Source: Narthecium ossifragum
Lineage: Eukaryota; Streptophyta; Magnoliopsida; Dioscoreales; Nartheciaceae
NCBI GenBank assembly: GCA_963920575.1
Contig: OY986969.1
Location: forward strand, 14,462,615-14,526,614
Length of the DNA: 64,000 nt
Reading direction: 5' to 3'
The position numbers and the translations under genes are program-made. Each line of letters opens with the position of its first letter. The first letter of the stretch is position 1. Of the stretch, positions 1 to 11,903 are shown one piece after another. The notes under the pieces were generated by a model. It worked only from the letters and a program-made list of their open reading frames with translations. It did no database searches and was not told the origin of the DNA.

Positions 1-402
1 GGGGGTTGGGATGTGCATAACATAAGGGTGATTCTAAATACAATTTTAGTAAATTAATACACCCCAGTAAACTCTTTTTACTTAATACCTAACATATTTT
101 TCAACTATTTGACTCAAATACCCTCTTCACCGTCGTTTTCTACCTCTGGACCTCCACCATCGCGATCGACCCCTAAACTTCTCCGACACATTATCTCCCT
201 GCTCCTCCACCACCATTATGAGGTATATGATGAGGATCAAACGGTTGGTCTCTCTCAGTCGAAAGACGACGGTGAACAATATGATGCAAAGCACCGAACC
301 TACATACCTGGTTTGGTATGAATGCACCGAACATACATAGAATATTCGGTTGAAACCAACCGAACATACGCTATAGGAGCGGTTTCTACATACTATATAT
401 AT

Positions 403-467
403 CTTATTTGAACGGTTTCTATGTAACGTACATAACTTATTTGAACGGTTTCAATGTACCGTACATA
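403..467. repeat. Two-copy 33-bp tandem repeat
   Basis: A unit starting CTTATTTGAACGGTTTC and ending near GTACATA occurs at 403-435 and again at 436-467 with a few changes. A shorter GGTTTCTACATAC piece lies just upstream. No function is evident. Confidence 0.75.
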
Positions 468-534
468 CCTTATAAGGAAAGAACGAAGCAGATTTTGAAA
501 TGTGCATGACGTACGATCGATGCGACGGTCGATG

Positions 535-728
535 AATGGATTGACCGTGAATAATGAAGGTTGCATTTTGAGCTAGATGGTTGAAGCGACAATCAATGGA
601 TAGATCGGTCATGAGTGAATATAGGATAATGCATGGATCGACCGTGAACAATGAAGGCTACATTTTGAGCTAGACGGTTAAAATGACGATCGATGTATGG
701 ATCGACCGTGAACAATGAAGGTTGCATC
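535..728. repeat. Degenerate tandem repeat with GGATCGACCGTGAA motif
   Basis: Two longer units (535-600 and 632-696) and a partial third (697-728) share the motif ATGGATCGACCGTGAACAAT followed by GAAGGTTGCAT; the first two also share TTTTGAGCTAGA. The GATCGAT and CGACCGTGA words recur in unrelated parts of the window. Confidence 0.75.
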
Positions 729-770
729 TTTCATGACCGAAAAAATAAGTGAGCTAAACGTGTACACCCG

Positions 771-889
771 TTCGATCATGATCCACCGCTCAATATAACT
801 CGAATCGGCCAATAAGACTGAACAATTATCGTTCGGTCATAATCCACCGCTCAATATAAGTCGAATCAGCCAATCATAACCGAACAATT
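771..889. repeat. Two-copy ~60-bp tandem repeat
   Basis: Units at about 771-830 and 831-889 both contain ATCCACCGCTCAATATAA, then CGAATC and GCCAAT, and end near GAACAATTA. A short doubled GAGAGGGTTA follows. No coding potential is seen. Confidence 0.7.
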
Positions 890-1345
890 AGAGAGGGTTA
901 GAGAGGGTTAGGGCATCAGGGTTTGAATAGGTTGCCGTACGGAGAGCCGACATGGGCGCATGCCCTTAGGTTGTTGGTTGTCGATCAGGCCGGGAGGTAG
1001 AGGATGCTGAGGGTAAATTACGAATATTATTAAAAAAAAGATATGGTGTACACAGTCAAAACAAGGTATTTTAAAAATTGAGTGGGGTGTACTTAGAAAT
1101 AGGGTGTACTTATCAAAAACTCTGGTGTATTTATAATCGCCTATAACATAATGGTGAACCAGATGTAATGATCTTTGGGTTTGAACCACCCCAGCAATGA
1201 GCCTGTGGGATTGAATGCGACCCCGATGGTGTGTTTGATTGTGAGATGGCTAAGGAATTGCTTAAAAGAAGACGATTCACCTGTATGGTAGGTCATGCAG
1301 CTTTGACAATGGCATCCATAAGGCAATAGGCCCATAGCCGCACCA

Positions 1346-2016
1346 TGTGTACACCAGAAAAATTGTTTCTTTCGTATACAGGTAAATCGCAAGCATCGGT
1401 TACAAATGGCTTCAACGCACGAAAGTAAGTACTAGCGACGAATAAAGCCACGGAAAGGAAAGCCCAATATTCCTAACTAAGAGCAGAGTCAGTTAATGTA
1501 ACTGACTAGCAGTTCAACTATAAGGCACGATTGGACAACTGCTAGTGGAACCACTACCAACCATTGGAGGGGAGGGAGCAGTGTAAAAAGATCATGAGAT
1601 ACAATAATAGAGGGTCTCGCAATCCAGAAACTAGAGCAAGACTCTTGTGTCAGTAGGCTTAGCCACAATTACTTGTATCTTATATTTAGGTCTTTCGTAG
1701 GTCCGCCCTGCACCCTTGCATCGCAGGTCCGCCTTGCTTTTTTGTAAAACTTACTCGTACCTGTTTGCAAGTTTGTCGGAACCGTTAACGGTGCCATCTT
1801 AGCAATTAATAAAATAATTTATCTTTTCGACGGAGCCGATTTCGGTGCCGTCAGAGCAAATTGCTGGTGTTCATTTGCAATTAACTCATTTTTGTCTCAT
1901 TTCTTTTTGCAACCTTAGCACCCTCACTCGTTTTCGAGTAGGTTGGAGAACGCACGTCTCTGATCCATCAAGATTGTTATGTTTGCCGAAAGCCCATACC
2001 ATTTCGCGTGTGAATA
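1346..2016 (+). repeat. 5' LTR of element A
   Basis: The first ~75 bases, from TGTGTACACCAGAAAAATTG on, match 12365-12437, including ATTGTTTCTTTCGTATACA and CGGTTACAAATGGCTTCAAC. The right edge is set by the TTTTTGGCACG primer-site sequence that follows. Only the start can be checked against the 3' copy because that copy is truncated. Confidence 0.6.
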
Positions 2017-2040
2017 TTTTTGGCACGTCTGATGGGACCT
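2017..2040 (+). other. Primer-binding-site region of element A
   Basis: TTTTTGGCACGTCTGATGGG lies just after the inferred 5' LTR. It parallels TTTTTTGGCACGCCCGGTGG directly after the 5' LTR of element B, with three differences in the core. The priming tRNA was not identified. Confidence 0.6.
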
Positions 2041-2096
2041 AGTGTACTAAGGAAAAGGATTCGTATGCGATTGTGATCATGAAACAAGGTCGATGA

Positions 2097-4246
2097 CTAA
2101 TTCGGAGATGCGTCCATCATCGAGGACGCCAGTGATGAAGAGCCGCAGTTACCAAGAGTGCCAAACCCAGTGCCAGTACTTGGTGAGCCTTTGTGTGGAG
2201 AACCAAATCGCAGAGGCACATCCAGTGGAGCCCCCGCCAGCGAATGGCGAGTAGGTAATATCAAATAACCCTGATGTAACATCTGAAACTGTTTTAAGGG
2301 CAGCAATTAGGCCTTATTTTGAAGTCTTATTGCTTGAGCTATGGCAAGAAATTAGGGACTCACGTGGCATGCATGCATTTGGACCACAACAAAACCATGG
2401 TGCTAATATACCTAGATATAATCAGAGGCATCATAGAGTAGCTGGTCATAGGGATCAAATAGGTGGTCATCGGGATGAAAATCCTTGGGTTAATCGAGGT
2501 GGCCTTCATGTCAACACACGTAGGCCAGACCACAGAGGTAATCTAAATGGTCATCCTTTTGATGAGCCACGAGCGCCTCCTGGGTATCACGAAATCCCAG
2601 AGATTGACCCAGAACCACCACCCGAAATACATGCAGAGCCACCGACTGAATTGGACCTTAGGAACCAGATTGCTATTATCATGCAGGAACAAATGAGCCA
2701 CGTTCAAGGTAATCGTGCCCCAGTGTATAGAAAACGATATCCTGATTGGGTTGATTAGTTGTACCCATTCCCAAGAGCATATAGCATTCCTGACTTCCCA
2801 ACATTCAATGGAACCAATGAAATTTCGTCCCTCCATAGAACATATTGATCATTTTTCGTTATTATGTGCAAATGTAGGAGATTATTATAAGTTGAGGCTC
2901 TTCCCGAGTTCTTTATCTGGAATGGTTTTTCTGGGTTACATCAGCCTTCCTCCGAATTCAATACAAACTTCGCCACAAATGGAACAAGTGTTCTATATCC
3001 AGTTTTATAGGGCAATACCAGACATATCCATGGCAGATTTAGCACAAATACGACAACTACCAGATGAATGCGTCGAAGATTTTCTTTGACGATTTAAGAG
3101 GGCTAGAAGCAGATGCTTCACACCATTACCCGAGCATGAATGTGTAAATATTGCACAAGGGGGCCTTTCATTTTTGTTAAAGAAGAAATTCTAAAATAAA
3201 AAGTTTAATGATTTATTCCAACTAACTCATAGTGTTGTCAAGTATGAAGAATTGCTTAAAGAGGAAGCTAGAGCCAAAAGTTCTTCAAAAGAGACTTATT
3301 TCCACGATCCAAACTATGAAATTTATAGTGCGGATGCAAGTGGATACAAAGAAGTAGATGTCTGTCTGGCGGAGTTAATCAAAGGCGATCCGTATGTATG
3401 TAAAGCTCTGGTAAAACTGGCAGAAAATATGAAAGGAAAGGAAGTGAAGGACGAAAAACGTCCACCATGAAAATTCACTTTTGATATCACGAAGGCTGAT
3501 CAAATATTTGATCAGCTTTACAAAGACAAGCAAATAAGGCTTGTTGGGAACCATATCTTGCCAACGAAAGAACAAACTAGGGGCAAAAAGTATTGCAAAT
3601 GGCATAATACATGGATCCATAACACTGATGCATGTCTTATGTTTCACAATATTTTGTAGGACGCCATCAATGGTGAAAGGATTGGATTCCCCAAGATGGA
3701 GCCTACGACGGGAGTGGACAAGAACCCATTCCCATCGGTAGGAGTCAATGCATCGCAGGAAGATGTCACGAAACTTAAAGTGCCAAAGTTTAAGTCGGTT
3801 TTAGATGAAAACACATGAATGGATGAAAAGCATCCCACCAAGGATGAAAAATGTCCTAGTGTTTTATCAAGAATCGAGTCCAAAAATGAAAGTAGCCATA
3901 GCCATCAACACCAACACTTATGCCACAGATGCAATGAGGAGATTGAGATGCCAACGGCCCAGAAATTGGCATCCAAAAATGAACAAGGCAAGCCACCAAG
4001 GCCTCGTCTCCGAAGCGAGGTCGTGAGCATGCCGGAGCGAAGAGCTCCGTATCAGCCCTACTATCCCCCAAGAACTTACAAGCTAAAGCTGCATACGTCA
4101 AACACATGGCATAGGTATAACTTCCAAGAGAAGAAGATAGTCCCTGTCGAAAAAATGACGAGGACCCAATTGAGATGATACCAGTGGTAGTATGGCCAAG
4201 CCATGCAGCGAAGATAGTTATTCGCTGAAAAGGAGGCCAAGACGAA
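2097..4246 (+). pseudogene. Broken gag of Tat-type element A
   Basis: Translated pieces align along their length with the gag of element B. Shared words include YPDWVD, YPFPR, MADLAQ, RFKRARS, ADQIFDQL and a CKWH-x5-H-x4-C cluster (C-x2-H-x5-H-x4-C, a zinc-finger-like motif) near 3590-3640. Many stops interrupt it. Those at 2756-2758, 3192-3194 and 3657-3659 stand where B has a glutamine codon, so C-to-T changes explain them. The region ends abruptly at 4246, where the Cassandra-like LTR begins; the protease and pol that should follow are absent. It cannot encode a full protein. Confidence 0.85.
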
Positions 4247-4607
4247 TGTAACGGCCCGCACCATCCAGGGCCGCCCAGGGCCTAAGGGCTCCGTCCAGGA
4301 TCCACCCGAGGGCCCCACCCGACATAATATTGTCCGCTTTTGGCTCACCGCAAAAATCTGAAAAAACTTCCCAGAGGGTCACCCATCCTGGGACCGCTCC
4401 AAGGAAAGCAGGCTTAACCTTGGAGTTTTTTGGCAGATCATTGCCATCACGGCTTTAAAACGCATTGTGTCTTATAAGGGTTACTAATATACTTATTATC
4501 TACGTGGGGTTGCTTACCCGGTTACTTGGTTCGACAACATGCCCTCCATGTGAACACTGACATCCAGGTACATCGGGTCTCACAACCCAACTCCCTTAGA
4601 GGCCCAG
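4247..4607. mobile_element. Cassandra-like LTR (TRIM) carrying 5S rRNA sequence
   Basis: The segment starts TGTAACGGCCCGCACC immediately after gag of element A and runs to the start of another repeat at 4608. It contains a minus-strand 5S-rRNA-like stretch (4366-4433), followed by TTTAAAACGCATTGTGTC and CTTATAAGGGTTAC. Cassandra elements are short non-autonomous LTR retrotransposons defined by 5S rRNA sequence in the LTR. Only one LTR-like copy is seen, so this is probably a solo LTR. The right end and the target duplication were not found. Confidence 0.6.
4366..4433 (-). pseudogene. 5S rRNA-derived segment
   Basis: Read on the minus strand, the sequence contains GGATGGGTGACC followed by CTCTGGGAAG, the conserved 3' part of plant 5S rRNA around box C. 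It also has a GGTTAAGCCTGCTTT-like stretch at the box A position (plant 5S has AAGTTAAGCGTGCTTG). The 5' third of 5S rRNA is not recognisable. Its setting and divergence point to the 5S part of a Cassandra-type LTR rather than a working 5S gene. Confidence 0.75.
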
Positions 4608-5015
4608 TGTGAGGACCCGTTCCTCCAACCCGGTCCGACCTAGGTAGGTCGAGGGGCTAATTTTGTGGTTTGGTTGTTTTGGCTTGGTTGGCCTTGCTTT
4701 GCGATCAGTTGATCGCATTGCTGCTTTTGGGACACCAAGGGTAATTTGGTAAATTACGCCTTGGCGGTCGGTTTCACACCCGTGTAGCGCACACAGCCTT
4801 GATTGATGTACGTGATTGTTTAGATTCAGTTGGAGCGTTCGTGATCATCAGATCCGGACGAGATTGTGACGAGATCGCAATTTGAAGTCAAATCGGATTC
4901 AGTCCGATCAGTTGGCTCGTCTGAACCGGCTAAGCCACTTAAGTGACTTAACCCTCTTCTCTCTCTCTTTTGCGGTCTACAACGAGCCACAGGGGTAGAG
5001 GGACAGGTCCTCACA
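4608..5015. repeat. Two head-to-head ends of the TGTGAGGAC solo-LTR family
   Basis: The left part begins TGTGAGGACCCGTTCC and shares with the copies at 50-64 kb the block AATTTGGTAAATTACGCC, the phrase GGTCGGTTTCACACCCGTG and the following GCACACAG. The right end (about 4990-5015) reads GGGACAGGTCCTCACA, the reverse complement of another copy's start. So a truncated plus-strand LTR abuts the first few dozen bases of a minus-strand LTR. Confidence 0.7.
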
Positions 5016-5565
5016 CGATGGGTCCTTGGCTGGTGATAGAGCCTAGGCAAGAAAGAGGAAAAAAATTAAGGAGAAATCCTAAAAAAATACTGAGTTGCCT
5101 CCCAGGAAGTGCGGAGATTTAACGTCTTTCGCCAGACATCCCGTAATGGTCAGTTATAGCATAAATCCATCAGATTAACGGACTTGGCCATATCACCAAG
5201 AATAATTTTCTCCACATAATGATTTAAACCATACCCTGCCCCACAATATGTCAAGTACTTGATGATGTAGACCTATTAATTTCTTTCTACAACCAAGTGT
5301 GCTAGAAACCCCACCCACCCTCTATAAAAGACAAACCATCATCATATTTCATCTTACAACCAGGTCTACGGTATGTGTCCCCCAAAGTAATGGAATTATC
5401 ATTGAAATTAACCGGAAGTGAAGGGGTAGAAGGTTTTAATTTCAAAATAGATGTTGCAAGCATAGACGGTGGTGCAGATATAGGTAAATGAGGAGGTGGT
5501 GGTTCAACTTTAGAAGGTATTGACATCTCTGTGCATAAGTGTGTTCCAATATAATCAACACAAAA

Positions 5566-6408
5566 TTATCTAGTATCTAAGTCTATGTCAAACAATGATG
5601 AATCGAAAATATAGACACAAGCAAAGCAGTCATTATTTGCAAGAAAATATGCATCCTTAAATATATTCAAACATTTCTTCATGTTGCCAAAAGAGACATC
5701 CATAACACCTGTATGACAGTTAATACAAGCATTCCCAGTAGCTAGGAAAGGTCGACCTAAGATAATAGGGATAAATTTCTTACAAAGAACGTTGAGCACC
5801 ATATCCAAGACAATGAAGTCAACTAGAATGAAGAAGCTATCAACCTTAACCAGCACATCCTCCAAGATACCTCACAGTGTCTTGATGGATCTACCAGCTA
5901 ACTGAAGGGTTACTGTCATAGGTTTCAAATCATTCATGCCAAATTTCTGATATAGGGAATATAGCAATAAATTAACACTAGCACCAAGATGAAGAAGAGC
6001 ACCATCAATATGATAGTCTCCTATATAACAAGAAATAGTTGGGGTGACTGGATCCTTAAGTTTTGGTGGAATACCATACTTCAGGATCGAACTCACATGT
6101 TCAGTCATAAAGACTTTCTTAGAGACCTGAGATTTAGATTTGCGTTTTTGGGTACAAAGGTCTTTTAGAAATTTTGCATAGGAAGGGAATTATCAAATGG
6201 CCTCAAAATGTGGTATGTTGATGTTTACTTGCTTGAATATTTTAGTGATTTCCTCTACATATAATTTCTTATTGAGTATGGAAGAAGGATCCATAAGTGC
6301 ATGAGGAAAAAGTATTTTGGGTACATATCCAGCAGGATCATGCTCCCTAGAATCAGATGGATCATAATAAAGTGGTATATGGGAGTAATCACGGGTTGGA
6401 CGATCCAT
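5566..6408 (-). pseudogene. Aspartic protease remains of Athila-type element
   Basis: The reading pieces match the retroviral-type aspartic protease region of Athila elements. A block ending LLHLGASVNLL stands where the family has CDLGASINLMP, so the catalytic aspartate appears to be replaced or lost. A second block contains VDFIVLDM and PIILGRPFLATG, the conserved C-terminal part of the domain. A stop or frame change separates the blocks near 5870. The nucleotide stretch 6410-6480 just upstream (in element sense) is dense in GATCGATC and CCGATC words. Confidence 0.75.
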
Positions 6409-6708
6409 CGTCTCCTCGGCCGATAGATCGTAGGACGACCGATGGATCGTCGGATCGTCCGATCGATCGGTCGGACCGGCTGGCTCCTCTACTTTATTAT
6501 CTATAGTTTTTCTGCTTCTAAGGGGTTACTACAGCTTCACGGGTTGACTTGGCAAATGACCATTTTCTCTCTTAGACACCGTGTTAGCCACCTGCTCTAG
6601 TTGTGTCTCTATTTTGGATATGGATTGAGCATGTGAATTAACATCATTTCTTAGCAATAATTGGTCGTTCCTCAATAAAGTCATTTCATTCTTAAGCTCA
6701 GTTTTAAG

Positions 6709-8131
6709 CTAAGTCATGTTAGCATTAATGTTTGCATTCATGCTTGCAAGCGCACTCATGATTCTGCCCAAAGTCGAGTCAGAGGGTGCTTGTGGAGGTG
6801 CAGTTTGTTGGTATCGTGCAGAGTACCCTGGGTTTGGATTTATATGAGGTATAGATGGGTACCTATTCGTGGGGATACTAGAGAAACTACTCTGTCCTTG
6901 AAAAGTATCAGACTGTTGGGGTGGTCTCCAACTAGAGTTGAGATGATTTCTCCAACCAAGGTCATAGGCATTGGAATAAGGATTGTGTTGAGGTTTAGAG
7001 AATTTAGAGAACTCATATGTTGCATTGACGTGTTCCTGAACAAAGTCAGGGAAGTTGGGGGCCAAGTAACAGTCAGTAATATGATGTTAAGAACTAGAGC
7101 AGAGGGCACATGTCTCGGGTGGAGCCTGAAATAGTGTAGGAGCAAAAGATTGACCAATTTCAATTTGGCTTATCTTTTTAGTTAGGAATGCTACTTGTGC
7201 GGAGAGACTTTGAAGTTTAGCAATTTCATGAATTCCCCTAAAATTACGAACAGTGGTAGGTCGATTCCTATAAATGGAGGCATTATGTTGTGAGTTCTCA
7301 GCAAGATTATTATACATCTCCCAAATCTTAGTCCAAGTCTTATTAAGAACAATACCCTCGTAGCAAGCTTCGACCATAGTTCTATCTCGATCATTGAGAT
7401 CGTTATAGAATGAATGGGCTAGCTGCCATTCGAGTACCTCATGATGAGGACATCCTCTCAAGAGGTCCTTAAATCTTTCCCAGGTTTTACGAAAAAGCTC
7501 ATCCTCGTTTTGCTTAAAAGAGATAATCATGGTATGATAATTTTGAGTTTTGATGACGGAAAAGTATTTCTTAAGAAAGGCATCATGAAGTTGGTCGCAT
7601 GTCGAAATCGAATTTGGCACTAGGGTTTGAAGCCAATGTTTAGCTTTATCTTTCAATGAGATTGGAAAGCTTTAACCTAAAGGCATCATCATTAAAGTGC
7701 TCAAGTTTGAACATGGAAAGAATTTCAAGCAAGTTGGCTATATATCTATAAGGATCCTCATTCTCACACCCATAAAAAGATGGTAACGCTATAATCCAGC
7801 CGGGTTTAATCTCATAGTGTGTGGCAGTAATGACAGGTGGGTTAATACATGAGGCATAAGTGTAAAGTCCAGGAACAAAGTGATTCCTAATAGGGCCTTC
7901 TCTATTGTTATTGTTATAACCGCCCCTACCCATATTAGCATTAGAGTCAATGACATGTCCCTTATTTTCAACCATGGTGACAAAGGTCTTGTGACTAGAT
8001 TGCAAGTTACTCAAGGCTTCCTGATAGTTACTCAAAGATTTGTGATCTAAGAATCTAGCTTTTCGGAGTGTGGCCTCTATTTCTAGATCCAAAGGTTCCA
8101 GCAGGTTATTCAGGGATCGTCTGACTTGCAT
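6709..8131 (-). pseudogene. Broken gag of Athila-type element
   Basis: The N-terminal piece (8131-7646) contains KPGWIIALPSFYGCENEDPY, and the next piece (7656-7087) contains KAKHWLQTL, ETWERFKDLL-like and CPHH words. These are the usual landmarks of the Athila gag family (capsid, retrotrans_gag domain). A frame change separates them near 7650. A proline- and glutamine-rich tail follows (about 7065-6709). No CCHC zinc knuckle was seen. The start at 8131 lies shortly after the primer site in the sense of this element. Confidence 0.8.
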
Positions 8132-8501
8132 ACAAGATCACACACCAAAAAGAGAAAAAGAAAACAGAATATTCAGAGGAGAGGAGAAAACCACGGAACA
8201 CCACAACTGAATGAAAAGTTTTCAATTAGAAAACTTACCTGACACGTGGATGATTGATCGGTGGTATGGCCGATCGATCGGTCTCCAAACGATGGATCGA
8301 GTATGTGGGTGATCGATCATCCGCCCGGGCTGGGCAAGGTCTTCTATTCCGAGAAAGCTCCACTTCAAAACTACAATAATTCAGAGAATTTTCAGAAATG
8401 ATCTAAAAGTGTAAAATAAAGAAAGGGTAAAATAACAAAGATTAAAACCAAACTAGATAAATAAAAAATAAAGAGAAAACCAATCAATTAACCATTGAAG
8501 T

Positions 8502-8520
8502 CCCCCGGCAACGGTACCAA
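8502..8520 (-). other. Primer-binding site of Athila-type element
   Basis: On the minus strand this reads TTGGTACCGTTGCCGGGGG, immediately inside the LTR end at 8525. Athila elements typically have TGGCGCCGTTGCCGGGGA here, attributed to tRNA-Asp priming. Two central bases differ from that form. Confidence 0.75.
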
Positions 8521-8524
8521 AAAT

Positions 8525-9970
8525 TGATATGTTGTGAATGTGTCATTAAAACATTCCAAACTCAATCAAATATTAGATTTATAATCCTTATTCAATCACT
8601 AATCTATAGGATAGAATAACGGTGAAGTCAAGAGTTGAACCACAGGGAATTTATTAGGAAATATTGAAATCAACTCTCAAACTCTAAATCTAAGCAAAAG
8701 AAGCAATGGTAAGTTTGAGTCAACTAAAGGTATCGAAGAAAAGCAAGTAAAAGTTGTTAAACTAATGAGAGAGATACTTAGGGTTTACTCAATCCAGCTT
8801 ATTTTCAATTTATGTATTCTTCAGTTATCCTCTTGTCTTATTCTCTAAACATTATGGACTCGGCTTCTTAAGCTTGCATGAATCCCTAAAATAAGATTTA
8901 TGTTCCTACCGGCATAGCCTATCTTTCTTGGCATTGGTTGTCTTCGATCCTACAGTTACCTTACTTTATTGGACTCCTAATGATCTTGGCACAACCTATC
9001 CTAGCATAGCATAGCCTATCTCAATGGCCAACCATAAATCACATGAAAACCATCCTATGAATCTCTACAATCAATCACAAAAATCATGTAGGACTAAAAG
9101 TACGTCAAGGGAACTTTGTTCCTTCAACTCTATTAACAATAAAACCATATTCATAGGATCATGTCTTGAGAAGATTACAAAATTCAAACCAAAAAATATT
9201 AAAAGTTACACTAGGGTTTCATGAGATCCCTAAGTTTAGAAATTAGCTACTCATCTATTGGGAAAGATCCATAGGTGTCGGGAAAAAAGCCGTAAATTGC
9301 CACGGAAAGATTGCCATCTTCAAAACCCTAGCCTTCTCCTCCAAATGTAGCCCAAAATATGCTTATTTTCGGATGGAATAACCTATTTATAGGTGAACTC
9401 CTGAAATTAAAGTTTTGGCTAACTTGGACTTCTATTACAACTCAGATTTCCTGAATTAATTCTAGCAGCCCTATTCCCAGCGCAACTGGGTCCAATCCGT
9501 CAGAAATCTGGAAACATGTCCAACACAAAAGGTGTAGATTAGGAAGTCCTCTATCATACATCAATTATTTTATAATATTTTGAATTATCTGGAATAGTTT
9601 ACGAATATTATTTTGAACATCAACGGTGTAGATTAGGAAGTATATCTTTATATTCTTCACAACTTGTATCAATCTATCAGGAATCTAGAAAAGTGTCCAA
9701 CATTAAAGTTGTAACTCTTGAAGTCTTCTATTACGTCCTAAATTTTCAGAATATGTGGACGGATACATAATTTCTGGAGAACATTCTACTGAAATGCGAC
9801 GAAGCAGTCTTATTCATATAAATCCGTATTTTTAGTCGAAAATCTTGTATTTCTTCTCAAATCATGATTAAACCTGAAATCAATTAATAAACTATTATAT
9901 AAAACTACTCCATGCCTAACAAAGGTAATTTAAGAAGTTTAATTATGAATAATTCATGACTCATCAGACA
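8525..9970 (-). repeat. LTR of Athila-type element
   Basis: The element-sense start is near 9970 (TGTCTGATGAGTCATG) and the end is at 8525 (CATATCA). A TATA box, CCTATAAATAG, lies at 9382-9392 on the minus strand. The element-sense 3' part (8525-8810) is clearly related to 63697-64000, and more distantly to 54296-54480, sharing the phrases AAACTCAATCAAATATTA and TTTATAATCCTTATTCAATC. The stretch 8810-9960 holds no gene. Confidence 0.75.
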
Positions 9971-11782
9971 CATCCCGATCTTGTGGTGAAGAAGAAGGAG
10001 CATCCTTCGTGGCAACCCCCAATGTCGCTGCCTCAAGTTTCCTCCTCTTGAGAGACTTCGGCTTCGAAGGACCTAAGATTAATGGTTAATAATTAACCTT
10101 TAAAGAATGTATGTGCAATAAGAGGTTTGATTTATTTTGGAAACTACCTCTATATCTTATTTTTTGTAGAGGGGTATCTCCAGCTTCTTCCTCTTCCGCT
10201 ATGGCTGAAGAAGTGCCACCCTCTTCGAGTGTCTTCTTCTTCGTAGGTTTGAGCATCATGAAAGTAAGTTTACCCCTAAGATCACTCGAGTATTTGTCAG
10301 AAAAGGTGTCGCACTTTTCCCAAATTGTTTCAGGAAGAGAGAATGGACAGTGATCATTGAACTATATGGTGTCATACTAAATCGATCCAACAAGGTACCA
10401 GTACGAACATTGATGTGAATAAAATTAACGGAGGAGTTGATAATGTAGTGATCCTCCAAAAAATGGTTTAAACTAAAGAAGAGAGCAACATGCCATCCTC
10501 GGAGGAAACCAAACTGGTGAGAAGCAAACTGATGAGAATAGAGTTCCACACCACATTTATTACCAGGATTGAGGTATGGGAACTCGTAATGGAGATCGCG
10601 ATCAACTAGAAAATGGCCCCACAATGAACTAAATTCTTTACCCCTGACTTTCTCAAGATCGGAGACGTCAAGAAAAGGTTTTAGAAAGGCATGGGCAAGA
10701 TTCTTGTTGAAGGGAAGGAAATTTTCGTACTCAAACAAGCAGTCGAGATAGTCAAAAGCCTCATCAAAGGAAGAGTCTTTGAAGAGGCCAAAAGATAAAA
10801 GTGGCCCAAGGAAGGAACATAGATCCTAATAGAAGAATAGGAATAAAAGAAAGGAAAATTCACACGGAGCCAGAGCTGCACAATCCACATGGGACCGCAA
10901 CCCATGAATCCCTACGAAGAGTAGGCGGCGATCAAATGCTTAGTCACATCTTGGAGATCGTGATAGATGGAAGCAAGGATGAATTGGAACCATGCCATTG
11001 GCTGCTCACGAACGATCTCAGCAGCAAGATCGGCATAGCGGTGAAGAGGTTTCTGGGAAGATACGCAAAAAACGAATTTACAAAGCCAATAATGAACAAA
11101 TGCAACCTGCTCCTCGAAATAAACAACGCCTTGTTTTTTATGGGTGGCTAAGAATTGACTATAGGAACGGCAATTGCCGTCTTTGAAGGAGTCCATCACA
11201 GAATCTCGTCTTAACATATTGACAAAAATGGTCTCTCCGAAAGAAGAAAGACCGGTCAAAAAAGCAAAATCTATCAAGGTGATGGTCATACTTCCGATTG
11301 GAAAAACAAAAACATTATAATCGGAAGACCATAACTAAAGAGCAACAAAGAAGATAGAAGAATCGATGATGGGGCATTTGACGCTGAGGTCAAGGAAGTA
11401 AAGAAGACCAAGATCAGTAAAAATGGTCTTCAAAAATGAGTCCATCACTCGTTCACGGCATTCAACAAAATCATTATCATGAAGTGGCCATGAACGAATG
11501 GGATGGGGAATGGTCATACACACTAGGTAAAGGGGTGAATAAATAGCAGAGGCTGAAGGAAGGGGTAAGTACTTACTTCCTCATGCTTTTCGATAATGAC
11601 ATCTGATCCGCATAAGGGCCAATGACAATGGAAGTATTGGTGAAGGTGAGATACTTAGCTCTGATGTCATCCAACGTAAGGAGATCATCCCAAACTTTGA
11701 GGACTTCCCTTGATGCCTCCGAAGCGTCATGAAAACCTTTCCTGGCTTGCTTGGAAGTCTGCTTGGGAGCTTTAGAGGCCAT
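9971..11782 (-). pseudogene. Antisense plant mobile domain gene of element A, broken
   Basis: Minus-strand pieces match the antisense PMD gene of element B. Examples are WLCKFVFC (B: WLCKYVLC), GPMWIVQLWLR (B: GPLWLVQLWLR), NKCGVELY (B: NKCGVEVY), YFLDLSVKCPI and MTITLIDFAFLTGL. The N-terminal piece begins at ATG 11780-11782 (MASKAPKQTSK). PMD proteins are plant nuclear proteins related to MAIN and MAIL1 and also occur inside some transposons. Frame changes and stops break the frame in several places. Downstream, an exon-like stretch rich in Lys, Arg and Ser runs into the Athila LTR at 9970, which cut the gene. The sequence shows homology to B; any function is unknown. Confidence 0.75.
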
Positions 11783-11903
11783 TGATATGAAAGAGTAGAC
11801 AATACTGGACGGTGCAAGGAAGAAGAAGATGAAGCAAAGAAGCTGGCTACGCAAAAGAAGAAGAGTAAAAACAAATGAGTAAAAGCAACTTTAGGGTTTT
11901 AAG

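Larger units (their letters stand above)
1..1345. other. Non-coding, repeat-rich stretch
   Basis: I see no gene here. The stretch is AT-rich and holds three short tandem repeat blocks listed separately. The first ~130 bases and the reverse complement of about 1000-1150 look loosely alike: both have a run of the type ATAACATAAGG followed by a motif like ATTCTAAATAC. This could mark the worn ends of a ~1.1-kb DNA element, but the match is too weak to call. Confidence 0.5.
5050..9970 (-). mobile_element. Truncated Athila-type Ty3 retrotransposon
   Basis: On the minus strand, in element order, there is an LTR (9970 down to 8525), a primer site containing CCGTTGCCGGGG (the leader typical of Athila elements), a gag-like region (8131-6709) and aspartic-protease remains (6408-5566). 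RT, integrase and the second LTR are absent, so the 3' half is lost near 5050. The element sits inside the antisense gene of element A, whose exon remnant resumes at 9971. All coding parts are interrupted. Confidence 0.8.

Noticed and set aside
4366..4433. Functional 5S rRNA gene
   Set aside because: Only the box C end and a weak box A are recognisable, the 5' third is missing, and it is embedded in an LTR-like unit.
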